NCBI GenBank assembly: GCA_902827055.1
Contig: CADEHD010000085.1
Span: 1 to 8,270 of the forward strand
DNA from: an uncultured Chloroflexota bacterium
GTDB lineage: Bacteria; Chloroflexota; Dehalococcoidia; UBA2979
Length of the DNA stretch: 8,270 nucleotides
Reading direction: 5' to 3'
The translations under genes were made by a program, and so were the position numbers. How positions within the stretch are numbered: position 1 is the first letter of the stretch; the number at the start of each line of letters is the position of its first letter. Below, piece by piece: positions 1 to 6,545 of this stretch. The notes under the pieces are model-generated. The model was not told where the DNA came from, did not search any database, and was given only the letters and a program-made list of their open reading frames with translations.

Positions 1-698
1 TCCAGGTAGGCGCCGTCCACGTCGGTCAGCAGCAGGAGCGCGTCGGCCTTGAGGGCGCCCGCGAGCAGCGCGCTCGTCAGGTCCTTGTCGACCACCGCCT
101 CGACGCCGTACGAGACCCCGTGGGCGTCGATGACGACGGGCACACCCCCGCCGCCCCCGCAGACCACGATGAAGCCGGCCGCGACCAGCGCTCGGATCGC
201 CGCCAGCTCGACCACGCGCCGCGGCTCGGGAGAGGCGACCACGCGTCGGTACGCGTCGCCGTCGCGGGCGACGGTCCAGCCACGCTCCGCCGCGAGGGCG
301 CGCGCCTCCGCCTCGGCGTACGACCGTCCAATCGGCTTCGTCGGATGCGCGAACGCCGGGTCGTCCCGCTCCACCTCGACCTGCGTCAGCAGCGTCGCGA
401 CCTCGCGCCCCGGCAGCGCGTCGCGCAGCGCGTCCTCGACGAGGTAGCCGATCATCCCCTGGGTCTCTGCCCCCAGCACGTCGAGGGTGTACGGCCGCGC
501 CCCCGTGAACGACTCCTGCTGAAGCGCGAGCAGCCCCACCTGGGGACCGTTGCCGTGCGTCACCACCAGCCGATGGCGCTCGGCGAGCCGTGCGATGACC
601 GCCATGGCCGTCTCGATGTTGCGCTGCTGCACGGCCTGGTCCTGCGGCTCACCGCGACGCAGCAATGCGTTCCCGCCCAGCGCAGCAACGACGAGCAT
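1..698 (-). CDS. arcC: Carbamate kinase, C-terminus cut off by the window edge
   Basis: Cytosolic amino-acid-kinase-fold enzyme that interconverts carbamoyl phosphate + ADP and ATP + carbamate + ammonia, usually the ATP-yielding last step of arginine, agmatine or purine/allantoin breakdown. The 232 visible residues begin with ALGGNALLRRGE (nucleotide-binding Gly-rich loop, about 6-17). They continue with HGNGPQVG (48-55), ETQGMIGY (78-85), a lid-type segment DPAFAHPTKPIG (113-124), SPEPRRVVE (156-164), CGGGGGVPV (180-188), VDKDLTSALL (203-212) and LTDVDGAY (224-231). This order is specific to carbamate kinase rather than acetylglutamate or uridylate kinase. The family is about 310 residues, so some 75-80 residues lie beyond position 1. 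The start at 698 is supported by a GGAGAGG ribosome site (702-708) and by the usual short N-terminus before ALGGNA. The gene is divergent from the cDPG-synthetase-like gene. No arginine deiminase or carbamoyltransferase gene is visible, so the pathway it serves is unknown. Confidence 0.95.
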   Translation of the reverse strand, partial: MLVVAALGGNALLRRGEPQDQAVQQRNIETAMAVIARLAERHRLVVTHGNGPQVGLLALQQESFTGARPYTLDVLGAETQGMIGYLVEDALRDALPGREVATLLTQVEVERDDPAFAHPTKPIGRSYAEAEARALAAERGWTVARDGDAYRRVVASPEPRRVVELAAIRALVAAGFIVVCGGGGGVPVVIDAHGVSYGVEAVVDKDLTSALLAGALKADALLLLTDVDGAYL

Positions 699-701
699 CG
701 G

Positions 702-708
702 CCTCTCC
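702..708 (-). promoter_or_regulatory. Ribosome binding site of arcC
   Basis: Read on the minus strand this is GGAGAGG, followed by CCG and the ATG at 698. The core GGAG sits 6 nt from the start. It fixes the arcC start. Confidence 0.6.
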
Positions 709-763
709 GGTCACACTCCACGCTGTCGCGCCGCCTCGGCCCCGCGTCGGGAGGAACGTCCGT

Positions 764-781
764 CCCCGAATTCACTCGGGG
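764..781. promoter_or_regulatory. Perfect hairpin/palindrome in the arcC divergent region
   Basis: CCCCGA (764-769), a 6-nt loop ATTCAC, then TCGGGG (776-781): a perfect 6-bp stem in the 146-bp region between the divergent arcC and cDPG-synthetase-like genes. It is followed at once by a run of six C (782-787) and GGGG (791-794), which could form a second small stem or pair instead with the first CCCC. No T-run follows on either strand, so it does not look like a simple terminator. It could be an operator shared by both genes or a leader-RNA structure. Function is inferred from position only. Confidence 0.35.
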
Positions 782-833
782 CCCCCCGCAGGGGCGCGCC
801 GCTGCAACATACTCCGCAGGAGCAGCCAGAGAC

Positions 834-837
834 GGAG
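834..837 (+). promoter_or_regulatory. Ribosome binding site of the cDPG-synthetase-like gene
   Basis: GGAG lies 7 nt before the ATG at 845. This supports 845 over the far upstream in-frame start at 665, which would overlap arcC and translate the intergenic region, and over the in-frame ATG at 905. Confidence 0.5.
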
Positions 838-844
838 CCGTGAA

Positions 845-2221
845 ATGCGCGACCCAGATCAGCAGGACCAGCACGACCCGCAGGAGCCGCGCCGAGTGGT
901 GATCATGGGCGCCGCCGGACGCGACTTCCACAACTTCAACGTCGTGTTCCGCGGCGACGCCGCTTCGCGCGTCGTCGCCTTCACCGCGACCCAGATCCCG
1001 GGGATCGCCGGGCGGCGCTACCCCGCCAGCCTCGCGGGACCGTCCTACCCGGACGGCATCGCCATCGAGGACGAGGCACGCCTCGAGGAGCTGTGCGCCC
1101 GGGAGCGCGTCGACGAGGTGGTGTTCGCCTACAGCGACGTCCGTCACGACGACGTCATGCATGCCGCCTCGCGAGTGCTCGCCGCAGGCGCCAGCCTGCG
1201 ACTCCTCGGCCCGAACGCCACCATGCTCCGGGCGCGCGTGCCCGTGCTCGCGGTCTCGGCCACGCGCACGGGCAGCGGCAAGTCACAGACCGCGCGATGG
1301 GTCACGCGCCGCCTCCGCGAGCACGGACTGCGGGTCGCCGCCGTTCGCCATCCGATGCCCTACGGGGACCTCGAGGCGCAGCGGCTCCAGCGCTTCGCCA
1401 CCCTCGAGGACCTCGACGCCGCACACTGCACGCTGGAGGAGCGCGAGGAGTACGAGCCGCACCTCGCAAGCGGCACCGTCGTCTTCGCAGGCGTCGACTA
1501 CGCCCCCATCCTCGAGGCGGCCGCCGCCGAGGCGGACGTGATCGTCTGGGATGGCGGCAACAACGACTTCCCGTTCGTGCGGCCCGATCTCCACATCGTG
1601 CTCACCGACGCGCTGCGCCCGGACGACGCCGAGCACTATCACCCCGGCGAGGCTGTCCTGCGCATGGCGGACGTCGTGGTCATCGCGAAGACCGACGCCG
1701 CCTCGCCGCGCCAGGTCGCGGACGCCGAACGCCTGGCGCGCCGCCTGAACCCGAACGCCCCGCTCGTTCGGGGCGCGTCGCCCGTCGTCCTCGACACCCC
1801 CGAGCGGATCCGCGGACACCGCGTGCTGGTCGTCGATGACGGCCCCACCCTGACGCATGGTGGGATGGCGTACGGCGCCGGCTACGTGGCGGCCATCGAG
1901 GCGGGCGCGCAGGTCGTCGACCCGCTCCCGTACGCCGACCCCTCGATCCGGACGGCCCTGGAGCCGTACCCGCACGTCCGCTCGGTTCTCCCGGCGCTGG
2001 GTTACAGCCCGGAGCAGCTGGCGGCGCTTGCGAGGAGCATCGCCGCCGCGCCCGTCGACTTCGTGGTGTCGGGCACTCCGATCGACCTCGGCGCGTTGAT
2101 CCAGGTGCCGCAGCCGATCCTGCGCGCGCGCTACGAGTTCGCGAACGCGAGCATCCCGACACTCGGCAGCATCGTGGACGCGACCCTCGAACGCCTCGGC
2201 GTGTGGTCGCCGCCCGCGTAG
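845..2221 (+). CDS. Cyclic 2,3-diphosphoglycerate synthetase-like P-loop NTPase
   Basis: A 458-residue soluble protein resembling the archaeal cyclic 2,3-diphosphoglycerate synthetase family, which closes 2,3-diphosphoglycerate into an intramolecular anhydride using ATP. Bacterial relatives are often labelled simply 'GTPase' and their activity is largely untested. What can be seen: an N-terminal Rossmann-like part starting VVIMGAAGRDFHNFN (18-32), covering about 17-130; a P-loop VSATRTGSGKSQTAR (137-151) with GKS at 145-147; DVIVWDGGNNDFPF (231-244), a Walker-B-like strand plus a family-type acidic/Asn loop; HYHPGE (264-269) and RMADVVVIAKTD (273-284) in the position of a base-recognition motif; and a C-terminal part with THGGMAYGAGYVAA (337-350) and a PLPYADPS segment. 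Residues 1-16 are polar and probably disordered. The gene faces away from arcC and runs into the symporter gene with 8 bp between stops. I am fairly sure of the family and unsure of the reaction in this organism. Confidence 0.8.
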   Translation: MRDPDQQDQHDPQEPRRVVIMGAAGRDFHNFNVVFRGDAASRVVAFTATQIPGIAGRRYPASLAGPSYPDGIAIEDEARLEELCARERVDEVVFAYSDVRHDDVMHAASRVLAAGASLRLLGPNATMLRARVPVLAVSATRTGSGKSQTARWVTRRLREHGLRVAAVRHPMPYGDLEAQRLQRFATLEDLDAAHCTLEEREEYEPHLASGTVVFAGVDYAPILEAAAAEADVIVWDGGNNDFPFVRPDLHIVLTDALRPDDAEHYHPGEAVLRMADVVVIAKTDAASPRQVADAERLARRLNPNAPLVRGASPVVLDTPERIRGHRVLVVDDGPTLTHGGMAYGAGYVAAIEAGAQVVDPLPYADPSIRTALEPYPHVRSVLPALGYSPEQLAALARSIAAAPVDFVVSGTPIDLGALIQVPQPILRARYEFANASIPTLGSIVDATLERLGVWSPPA

Positions 2222-2233
2222 CTCGCTCGCTAC
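2218..2233. terminator. Small symmetric hairpin over the two convergent stop codons
   Basis: GTAGC (2218-2222), loop TCGCTC, GCTAC (2229-2233). The 5-bp stem includes the TAG stop of the cDPG-synthetase-like gene and, on the other strand, the TAG stop of the symporter gene. Being symmetric, it would form in both transcripts. There is no T-run and the stem is short, so termination is only a possibility. Confidence 0.25.
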
Positions 2234-3747
2234 ATCACCCCGAGGAGCGGGCAGAGCACGCGGAGGCCGCACCAGATCAGCACGGCGCCGCCCACGTCGA
2301 GCCAGATCCCGGCGCGCACCATCTCGCGCAGCGGCACCAGCCCCGAGGCGTAGACGATCGCGTTCGGTGGCGTCGAGACCGGCAGCATGAACCCGAAGCT
2401 CGCGCCCAGCGCGGCTCCCAGCACCGGAGGCACCGGGCTGATCCCGCTCGCCCCCGCGACCGCGATCACGATCGGGATCACCGCGCTCGCCGACGCCGTG
2501 TTCGACGAGAGCTCGGACATCAGCACTCCGATGACGATCGCGATCGCCGTCAAGGCCCACACGCCGCGCGCGCCTGTCAGCGCCACCAGCCCGTTGCCCA
2601 CCGCCTCGGCGAGCCCGGTATCGAAGGCCATGCGTCCCAGCGCCAGCCCCGCCCCGAACAGGAGGATCGTCCCCCAGTCGATGCGAGCGGCGCGCTCCCA
2701 GCTCATCGTGAACTCGCCGCGGCGCACATCGACCGGCAGCACGAAGAGAAGCACCGCAGCGAGCAGCGCCGTCACCGACTCGGGGATGCGCGCTTCCAGC
2801 CAGCGCTCCGCTGTCGACTCGGACCCCGCGAGCGCCGCCACCGCCCCCGGCAGCACCCAGAGCGTCCCGGCAAGGATGAACACTCCTGCGACGTTCCGCT
2901 GCCGACGAGTCCACGGCCCCAGCGCCGCCCGCGCCTCGCGCAGGAACGGCCGCACGCCGTCACCAGCCGAGGCGAGTCCCGCCACCTCGGCAGCCGGGTA
3001 GCGCCAGCGCAACAGCGCCCAGCAGAGGAGCAGCATCACCACGGTCAACGGCATCGCGACGAGCACCCAATCGACGAACGTCAGGTGCACGCCCGCCAAC
3101 TCGTCGAGCATCCCGATCGCGATGAGGTTCGGCGGAGACGCCATCGGCAGCCCCACCGCCACGGAGGAGCTCCACGTGAGCATGAGCATGAACCCGATGG
3201 GGTACCGGCTCCGCGAGGCGTCACCCAGCGCGCCCAGGTTCGCGAGGATACCCTGCCCCACCGGGAGCATGATCGCTGTCGTCGCAGTGTTGCTGACCCA
3301 CAGAGAGATCACGGCCGTCACGACGCCCACGGCCAGCAACAGACGCGCCGGGCTCGCGGTCACCCAGCCCCGGTCGAGCACGGCGAACGCGAACCGCCGG
3401 TCGAGCTCGCTGGCGCGCATCGCCTCCGCGAGGATGAAGCTCCCGATGAAGAGGAACACCACCGGGTCCCCGTACGCGCCAAACACTTCGCGCGCCGGAG
3501 CCACCCCGAGGAGTACCGCCAGCAGCGAGGAGAGCAGCGCCGTCACCGGAACCGGCAACGCCTCGCTGATCCAGTAGACGACGGTCCACGCGTAGACCGC
3601 GACGAGCGCGCGCTGCGGCCAGTCGAGCGGCAACGGCAGCGCCAGCACGAGCGCGCACACCGCCGGCCCCACGAGCAGCCCTCGCACGCGCGCTGGCGAA
3701 GGCGCGCCGGGCGGGCCCACGAGGACGGACGACGGGTTGCCGGTCAT
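2230..3747 (-). CDS. SLC13/DASS-family anion:sodium symporter
   Basis: A 505-residue polytopic inner-membrane transporter of the divalent anion:sodium symporter family (sulfate or di/tricarboxylates). The first 20 residues are polar, then hydrophobic helices run from about 21 to 500. The family's two inverted repeats are visible. The first carries the SNT motif in WVSNTATTAIMLP (150-162) and SPPN (204-207). The second carries SNT in SELSSNTASASAVIP (411-425) and TPPN in FMLPVSTPPNAIVYASG (453-469). These form the two half-sites for sodium and carboxylate/anion binding, so the protein looks intact. A cytosolic stretch at about 250-285 separates the halves. The substrate cannot be told from sequence. 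No Shine-Dalgarno is seen before ATG 3747, but the ATG overlaps the TGA of a possible leader ORF (3744-3860), suggesting coupled translation. It lies downstream of metG on the same strand. Confidence 0.92.
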   Translation of the reverse strand: MTGNPSSVLVGPPGAPSPARVRGLLVGPAVCALVLALPLPLDWPQRALVAVYAWTVVYWISEALPVPVTALLSSLLAVLLGVAPAREVFGAYGDPVVFLFIGSFILAEAMRASELDRRFAFAVLDRGWVTASPARLLLAVGVVTAVISLWVSNTATTAIMLPVGQGILANLGALGDASRSRYPIGFMLMLTWSSSVAVGLPMASPPNLIAIGMLDELAGVHLTFVDWVLVAMPLTVVMLLLCWALLRWRYPAAEVAGLASAGDGVRPFLREARAALGPWTRRQRNVAGVFILAGTLWVLPGAVAALAGSESTAERWLEARIPESVTALLAAVLLFVLPVDVRRGEFTMSWERAARIDWGTILLFGAGLALGRMAFDTGLAEAVGNGLVALTGARGVWALTAIAIVIGVLMSELSSNTASASAVIPIVIAVAGASGISPVPPVLGAALGASFGFMLPVSTPPNAIVYASGLVPLREMVRAGIWLDVGGAVLIWCGLRVLCPLLGVM

Positions 3748-3860
3748 CGGTAGAGGACGGCTGCGACCCCGGGCCGCCTCGCGAGGGCGCCACGCAGGCC
3801 TGGGGAACGAACCGGCGTGGTGCGGGGCCGCGCGCTGGTTGCCACGGCGCAGGTGCTCAT
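3744..3860 (-). CDS. Possible 38-residue leader ORF coupled to the symporter
   Basis: An Arg/Pro/Ala-rich 38-residue ORF starting MSTCAVATSARPRTT and ending VAAVLYR, with no recognisable family. Two things make it worth listing. A good GAGAGG ribosome site (3869-3874) sits 8 nt before its ATG. Its TGA also overlaps the symporter ATG in the arrangement ATGA (3744-3747), the classic layout for translational coupling, while the symporter itself lacks a visible ribosome site. GC at third codon positions is 31 of 38, high but compatible with chance in this DNA. It begins 46 nt after the metG stop. It may simply be a ribosome-loading leader rather than a functional peptide, or it may be fortuitous. 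Confidence 0.4.
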   Translation of the reverse strand: MSTCAVATSARPRTTPVRSPGLRGALARRPGVAAVLYR

Positions 3861-3868
3861 CGCACGGA

Positions 3869-3874
3869 CCTCTC
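3869..3874 (-). promoter_or_regulatory. Ribosome binding site of the leader ORF
   Basis: GAGAGG on the minus strand, 8 nt before the ATG at 3860. It is the only good ribosome site between metG and the symporter, and so the likely point of ribosome entry for the symporter message. Confidence 0.4.
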
Positions 3875-3886
3875 GAGGCCTGTCGC

Positions 3887-3904
3887 CGCGGTGCCCGAAC
3901 CGCG
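3887..3904 (-). terminator. Hairpin directly after metG, possible weak terminator
   Basis: On the minus strand CGCGGT, loop TCGGGC, ACCGCG: a perfect 6-bp stem with a 6-nt loop beginning 2 nt after the metG stop codon. No T-run follows, so it could slow or partly stop transcription, or protect the metG 3' end, without isolating the symporter gene downstream. Confidence 0.3.
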
Positions 3905-3906
3905 AC

Positions 3907-5595
3907 TCACCGCCCGAGGCGCGACTCCTCGTCGTCGACCAGCGCGTCATCGAGCTTCTTGTACAGCGGGTGCGGCTCTGGGAGCGGCGTCCCGGCAGCC
4001 ACGGTCGACCGCGCCCAGCCCGCCGCCTGGATGTCGCCGGCGTTGCCGCAGAAGGCCCACGCCTCCCGAGAGGTGAATGGCAGGAATGGCTGGAGGAGCG
4101 TCGCCAGGCCGCTCACGACGTTGATCGCCACATACAGCGTCTCAGCGGCGTGCTCCCGATCGGAGCGAACCGCCACCCAGGGCGCGCGCTCATCGAGATA
4201 GCGGTTCGCCAGCTGCGCGACGCCCATCGCCGCGCCGAGCGCGCTGCGGAGCTGCACCGCCTCGATGTGCCCGCCGACGTCCGCGAACGCCGCGTCGACC
4301 GCCGCCAGCATCGCCTGCGACTCCGGGGCGAGCGTCGCCGGTGGCTCCGGCACGCGGTCCTCGAAGTTGCGGCGCGTCATCGTCAGCACGCGATTCACCA
4401 GGTTGCCCCAGCGGGCGACCAGTTCGTCGTTGTTCCGTCGCACGTACTCAGCCCACGTGAAGTCCGAGTCGCTCGTCTCCGGCATGATCGCCGTCAGGAC
4501 GTACCGAAGCGGATCGGGGTCGTGCCTCGAGACGTAGTCGGGCATCCAGACGGCCCAGTTCCGACTCGATGACGCCTTCGAACCGGACATGGTCACGTAC
4601 TGGTTCGCGGGGACGTCGTACGGGAGGTTGAGCCCGCCGTACCCCATCAGCATCGCCGGCCAGATCAGCGTGTGGAACGGGACGTTGTCCTTGCCCTGGA
4701 AGTAGTAGCCGCGCGCCTCGGGGTTCTCCCACCAGTCGCGCCACGCCTCGGGCGTCCCCTGGATCGAGGACCACTCCTTGGCGGCCGAGAGGTACCCGAT
4801 CACCGCCTCGAACCAGACGTAGATGCGCTTGTCGTCGTAGCCGGGGAGCGGGATCGGGATGCCCCACGTGAGGTCTCGCGTAATGGCGCGGTCGTGCAGC
4901 CCCTCGCGCAACATCCCGAGCGTGAAGTTCTTGACCGCCGGGCGCCAGTGCGCCTGGGGCTCGACCCACTCCCGAAGGCGCTCGTTGAACGCGGAGAGCT
5001 TGAGGAAGAAGTGCGTCGACTGCCGAGGCTCCGGCGTGGCGTCGGACAGCCGCGAGCGGGGGTCCTTCAGCTCCAGGGCATCCATGGTGCGACCGCAGTT
5101 GTCGCACTGGTCGCCGCGCGCACCCGGGTCGCCGCAGAATGGGCAGGTGCCCTCGACGTAACGGTCGGGGAGGAAGCGCCCCGCCTTCGGATCGAAGAGA
5201 AGCGTCTGCTCCGCCTCGTAGATGAACCCCTGCTCGCGCAGCCGCAGGAACATGTCCTGCGTCACGGCATGGTGATTCGGGGTGTCGGTCGTGGTGAACA
5301 GGTCGAACGAGATGCCCATGCCCTCGAAGGTCTCGAGGAACGTCCGATGGAAGCGCTGGAAGACCGCCTCGGGCGTTGTCCCCTCGGCCTCCGCCCGCAC
5401 CGTCACGGGCGTGCCGTGCGAGTCGGACCCGGACACCATCAGCACGCGATCGCCGCGCATCCGGTGGTAGCGGGCGAAGATGTCGGCCGGCAGGTAGGCG
5501 CCCGCCACCTGGCCCATGTGCAATGGGCTGTTCGCGTACGGCCAGGCGACCGCGACCAGGATGAGACGGGGCGTGTCAGGCATCGAGGCTCGCAT
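3907..5595 (-). CDS. metG: Methionyl-tRNA synthetase
   Basis: Class I synthetase that charges tRNA-Met in the cytosol. The 562 residues hold the complete catalytic and anticodon-binding parts but no C-terminal tRNA-binding/dimerisation domain, a normal short form. Seen in order: AWPYANSPLHMGQ (17-29) with the HIGH-type signature at 26-29; ADIFARYHRMRG (37-48); SGSDSHGTPV (55-64); a zinc knuckle with Cys151, Cys154, Cys164 and Cys167 (CPFC...CDNC); TWGIPIPLPGYDDKRIYVW (243-261); GKDNVPFHTLIWPAML (301-316); the ATP loop in SGSKASSSRNW (337-347); and the helical anticodon-binding domain from about 385 (NNDELVARWGNLVNR, 388-402) to the end. The ATP loop reads KASSS (340-344) instead of KMSKS, lacking the second lysine. 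The start at 5595 is preferred over ATG 5583 because GGGAGG lies 9 nt upstream. It is divergent from mutM. Confidence 0.97.
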   Translation of the reverse strand: MRASMPDTPRLILVAVAWPYANSPLHMGQVAGAYLPADIFARYHRMRGDRVLMVSGSDSHGTPVTVRAEAEGTTPEAVFQRFHRTFLETFEGMGISFDLFTTTDTPNHHAVTQDMFLRLREQGFIYEAEQTLLFDPKAGRFLPDRYVEGTCPFCGDPGARGDQCDNCGRTMDALELKDPRSRLSDATPEPRQSTHFFLKLSAFNERLREWVEPQAHWRPAVKNFTLGMLREGLHDRAITRDLTWGIPIPLPGYDDKRIYVWFEAVIGYLSAAKEWSSIQGTPEAWRDWWENPEARGYYFQGKDNVPFHTLIWPAMLMGYGGLNLPYDVPANQYVTMSGSKASSSRNWAVWMPDYVSRHDPDPLRYVLTAIMPETSDSDFTWAEYVRRNNDELVARWGNLVNRVLTMTRRNFEDRVPEPPATLAPESQAMLAAVDAAFADVGGHIEAVQLRSALGAAMGVAQLANRYLDERAPWVAVRSDREHAAETLYVAINVVSGLATLLQPFLPFTSREAWAFCGNAGDIQAAGWARSTVAAGTPLPEPHPLYKKLDDALVDDEESRLGR

Positions 5596-5604
5596 CGTAA
5601 CACG

Positions 5605-5610
5605 CCTCCC
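5605..5610 (-). promoter_or_regulatory. Ribosome binding site of metG
   Basis: GGGAGG on the minus strand, 9 nt before ATG 5595. It would be 21 nt from the alternative in-frame ATG at 5583, so it decides the start. Confidence 0.6.
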
Positions 5611-5616
5611 GAACTC

Positions 5617-5626
5617 GCTCGCGAGC
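5617..5626. promoter_or_regulatory. Perfect 10-bp palindrome between metG and mutM
   Basis: GCTCGCGAGC is self-complementary and lies in the 95-bp region between the two divergent starts, 21 bp from the metG ATG. It could be an operator or simply a product of GC-rich composition. Confidence 0.2.
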
Positions 5627-5681
5627 CCCGACCCCGCCCGAGCCCCGGCTACGATCGGGACGCCGCGAGCGTGAACGAGCC

Positions 5682-5688
5682 AGGGGGA
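5682..5688 (+). promoter_or_regulatory. Ribosome binding site of mutM
   Basis: AGGGGGA immediately followed by CC and ATG 5691. Slightly close, but strong. It supports the start that gives the required N-terminal Pro. Confidence 0.6.
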
Positions 5689-5690
5689 CC

Positions 5691-6512
5691 ATGCCTGAGC
5701 TGCCCGAGGTCGAGACCATCCGACGCGACCTCGCGCCCTTGCTCGTGGGGCTTCGCATCACGAACGTGCGCATCCACCCGGGCGGGGAGCGCCTCGCGAT
5801 CACGCACAGCCCGCGCGCCCTCGAGGCCGCGCTCTCCGGCCGGACGGTCGAGGGCCTGGGCCGCCACGGGAAGTACCTCCTGGCCCTGCTCGACGACGGG
5901 CGCACGTGGGTGCTCCACCTGCGGATGACCGGCTCCCTGGTCCACGGTCCGCTCGAGGCGCCCACGGGCCGCTTCGAGCGTGCGCGGGTGGACCTCGACG
6001 ACGGGACGTCGCTCCGGTTCAACGACCTCCGCAAGTTCGGCACGTGGCACCTCGTGGAGGACCCTGCCGAGGCAATGCCGCACATTGGCCCGGACGCCCT
6101 CGGTGAAGCGTTCACGGCCGCCTGGCTCCGCGCGCAGCTGGCGAGGCGGTCCGTCCCGGTCAAGACCGCGCTGCTCGACCAGCGCGTCGCCGCCGGGGTC
6201 GGCAACATCTATGCCGACGAAGCCTGCTTCCGAGCCGGCATCGACCCGCGCGCACCAGCGAACGGCCTCGGACCACGGCGCGTGGCGCGACTGCACGCGG
6301 CCGTCCGCGCGTCCCTCGAGGCCTCCCTGGACGACCGCGGGAGCTCGTTCTCGGACTACCGCGACGGCCTCGGAGGCGAGGGGCTGCACCACGTGCGCGT
6401 GCGCGTGTTCCGCCGCACCGACCTCCCGTGCTACGTCTGTGGCACCGCGATCCAGCGAGTCCGCATTGCAGGGCGGAGCACGCACTACTGCCCGCGGTGC
6501 CAGAAGACGTAA
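5691..6512 (+). CDS. mutM: Formamidopyrimidine-DNA glycosylase / AP lyase
   Basis: Base-excision repair enzyme (Fpg) that removes 8-oxoguanine and ring-opened purines and then cuts the strand by beta,delta-elimination. It has 273 residues, the usual length. All key parts are present: N-terminal MPELPEVE with the catalytic Pro2 (exposed after Met removal), Glu3 and Glu6; Lys61 in GRHGKYL, matching the E. coli Lys57 position; the lesion-void-filling set Met79 (LRMTGSL), Arg114 and Phe116 (NDLRKFG); the helix-two-turn-helix DQRVAAGVGNIYADE (163-177); and a C-terminal zinc finger with Cys247, Cys250, Cys267 and Cys270, including RSTHYCPRCQ. Arg262 fits the finger arginine that contacts the lesion backbone. 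MutM-like proteins that lack this set (Nei types) can be excluded. The protein looks fully active. It is divergent from metG and followed by a 197-bp gap. Confidence 0.97.
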   Translation: MPELPEVETIRRDLAPLLVGLRITNVRIHPGGERLAITHSPRALEAALSGRTVEGLGRHGKYLLALLDDGRTWVLHLRMTGSLVHGPLEAPTGRFERARVDLDDGTSLRFNDLRKFGTWHLVEDPAEAMPHIGPDALGEAFTAAWLRAQLARRSVPVKTALLDQRVAAGVGNIYADEACFRAGIDPRAPANGLGPRRVARLHAAVRASLEASLDDRGSSFSDYRDGLGGEGLHHVRVRVFRRTDLPCYVCGTAIQRVRIAGRSTHYCPRCQKT

Positions 6513-6545
6513 CACGCGAGGCGAATGGGGCGTGCCGCCTGGGTC

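Noticed and set aside
665..844. 60-residue N-terminal extension of the cDPG-synthetase-like protein
   Set aside because: It would overlap the arcC start and translate the hairpin region. The added residues are Arg/Pro-rich without pattern, and a ribosome site sits at 834-837 before ATG 845.
120..902. 260-residue plus-strand open frame opposite arcC
   Set aside because: It is antisense to carbamate kinase, whose motifs are complete, and His/Arg-rich as expected of a shadow.
1283..2914. 543-residue open frame on the minus strand
   Set aside because: It runs antisense through most of the cDPG-synthetase-like gene and then out of frame through the symporter gene. Its translation is repetitive Arg/Gly/Ala/Asp-rich with no motif. 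High GC makes such long shadow frames common.
2203..3753. 516-residue open frame on the plus strand opposite the symporter
   Set aside because: The His/Arg/Pro/Glu-rich translation with no domain is the mirror of a hydrophobic transporter's codons. The minus-strand frame has both SNT motifs and clear membrane helices.
5584..5595. metG starting at ATG 5583 rather than 5595
   Set aside because: The GGGAGG site is 9 nt from 5595 but 21 nt from 5583. A four-residue difference remains possible, but the first ATG is better supported.
4672..5928. 418-residue plus-strand open frame across metG and mutM
   Set aside because: It spans two well-identified genes in other frames and their divergent control region, with no recognisable motif.
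5649..6515. 288-residue minus-strand open frame opposite mutM
   Set aside because: It is antisense to an intact Fpg with all catalytic and zinc residues.
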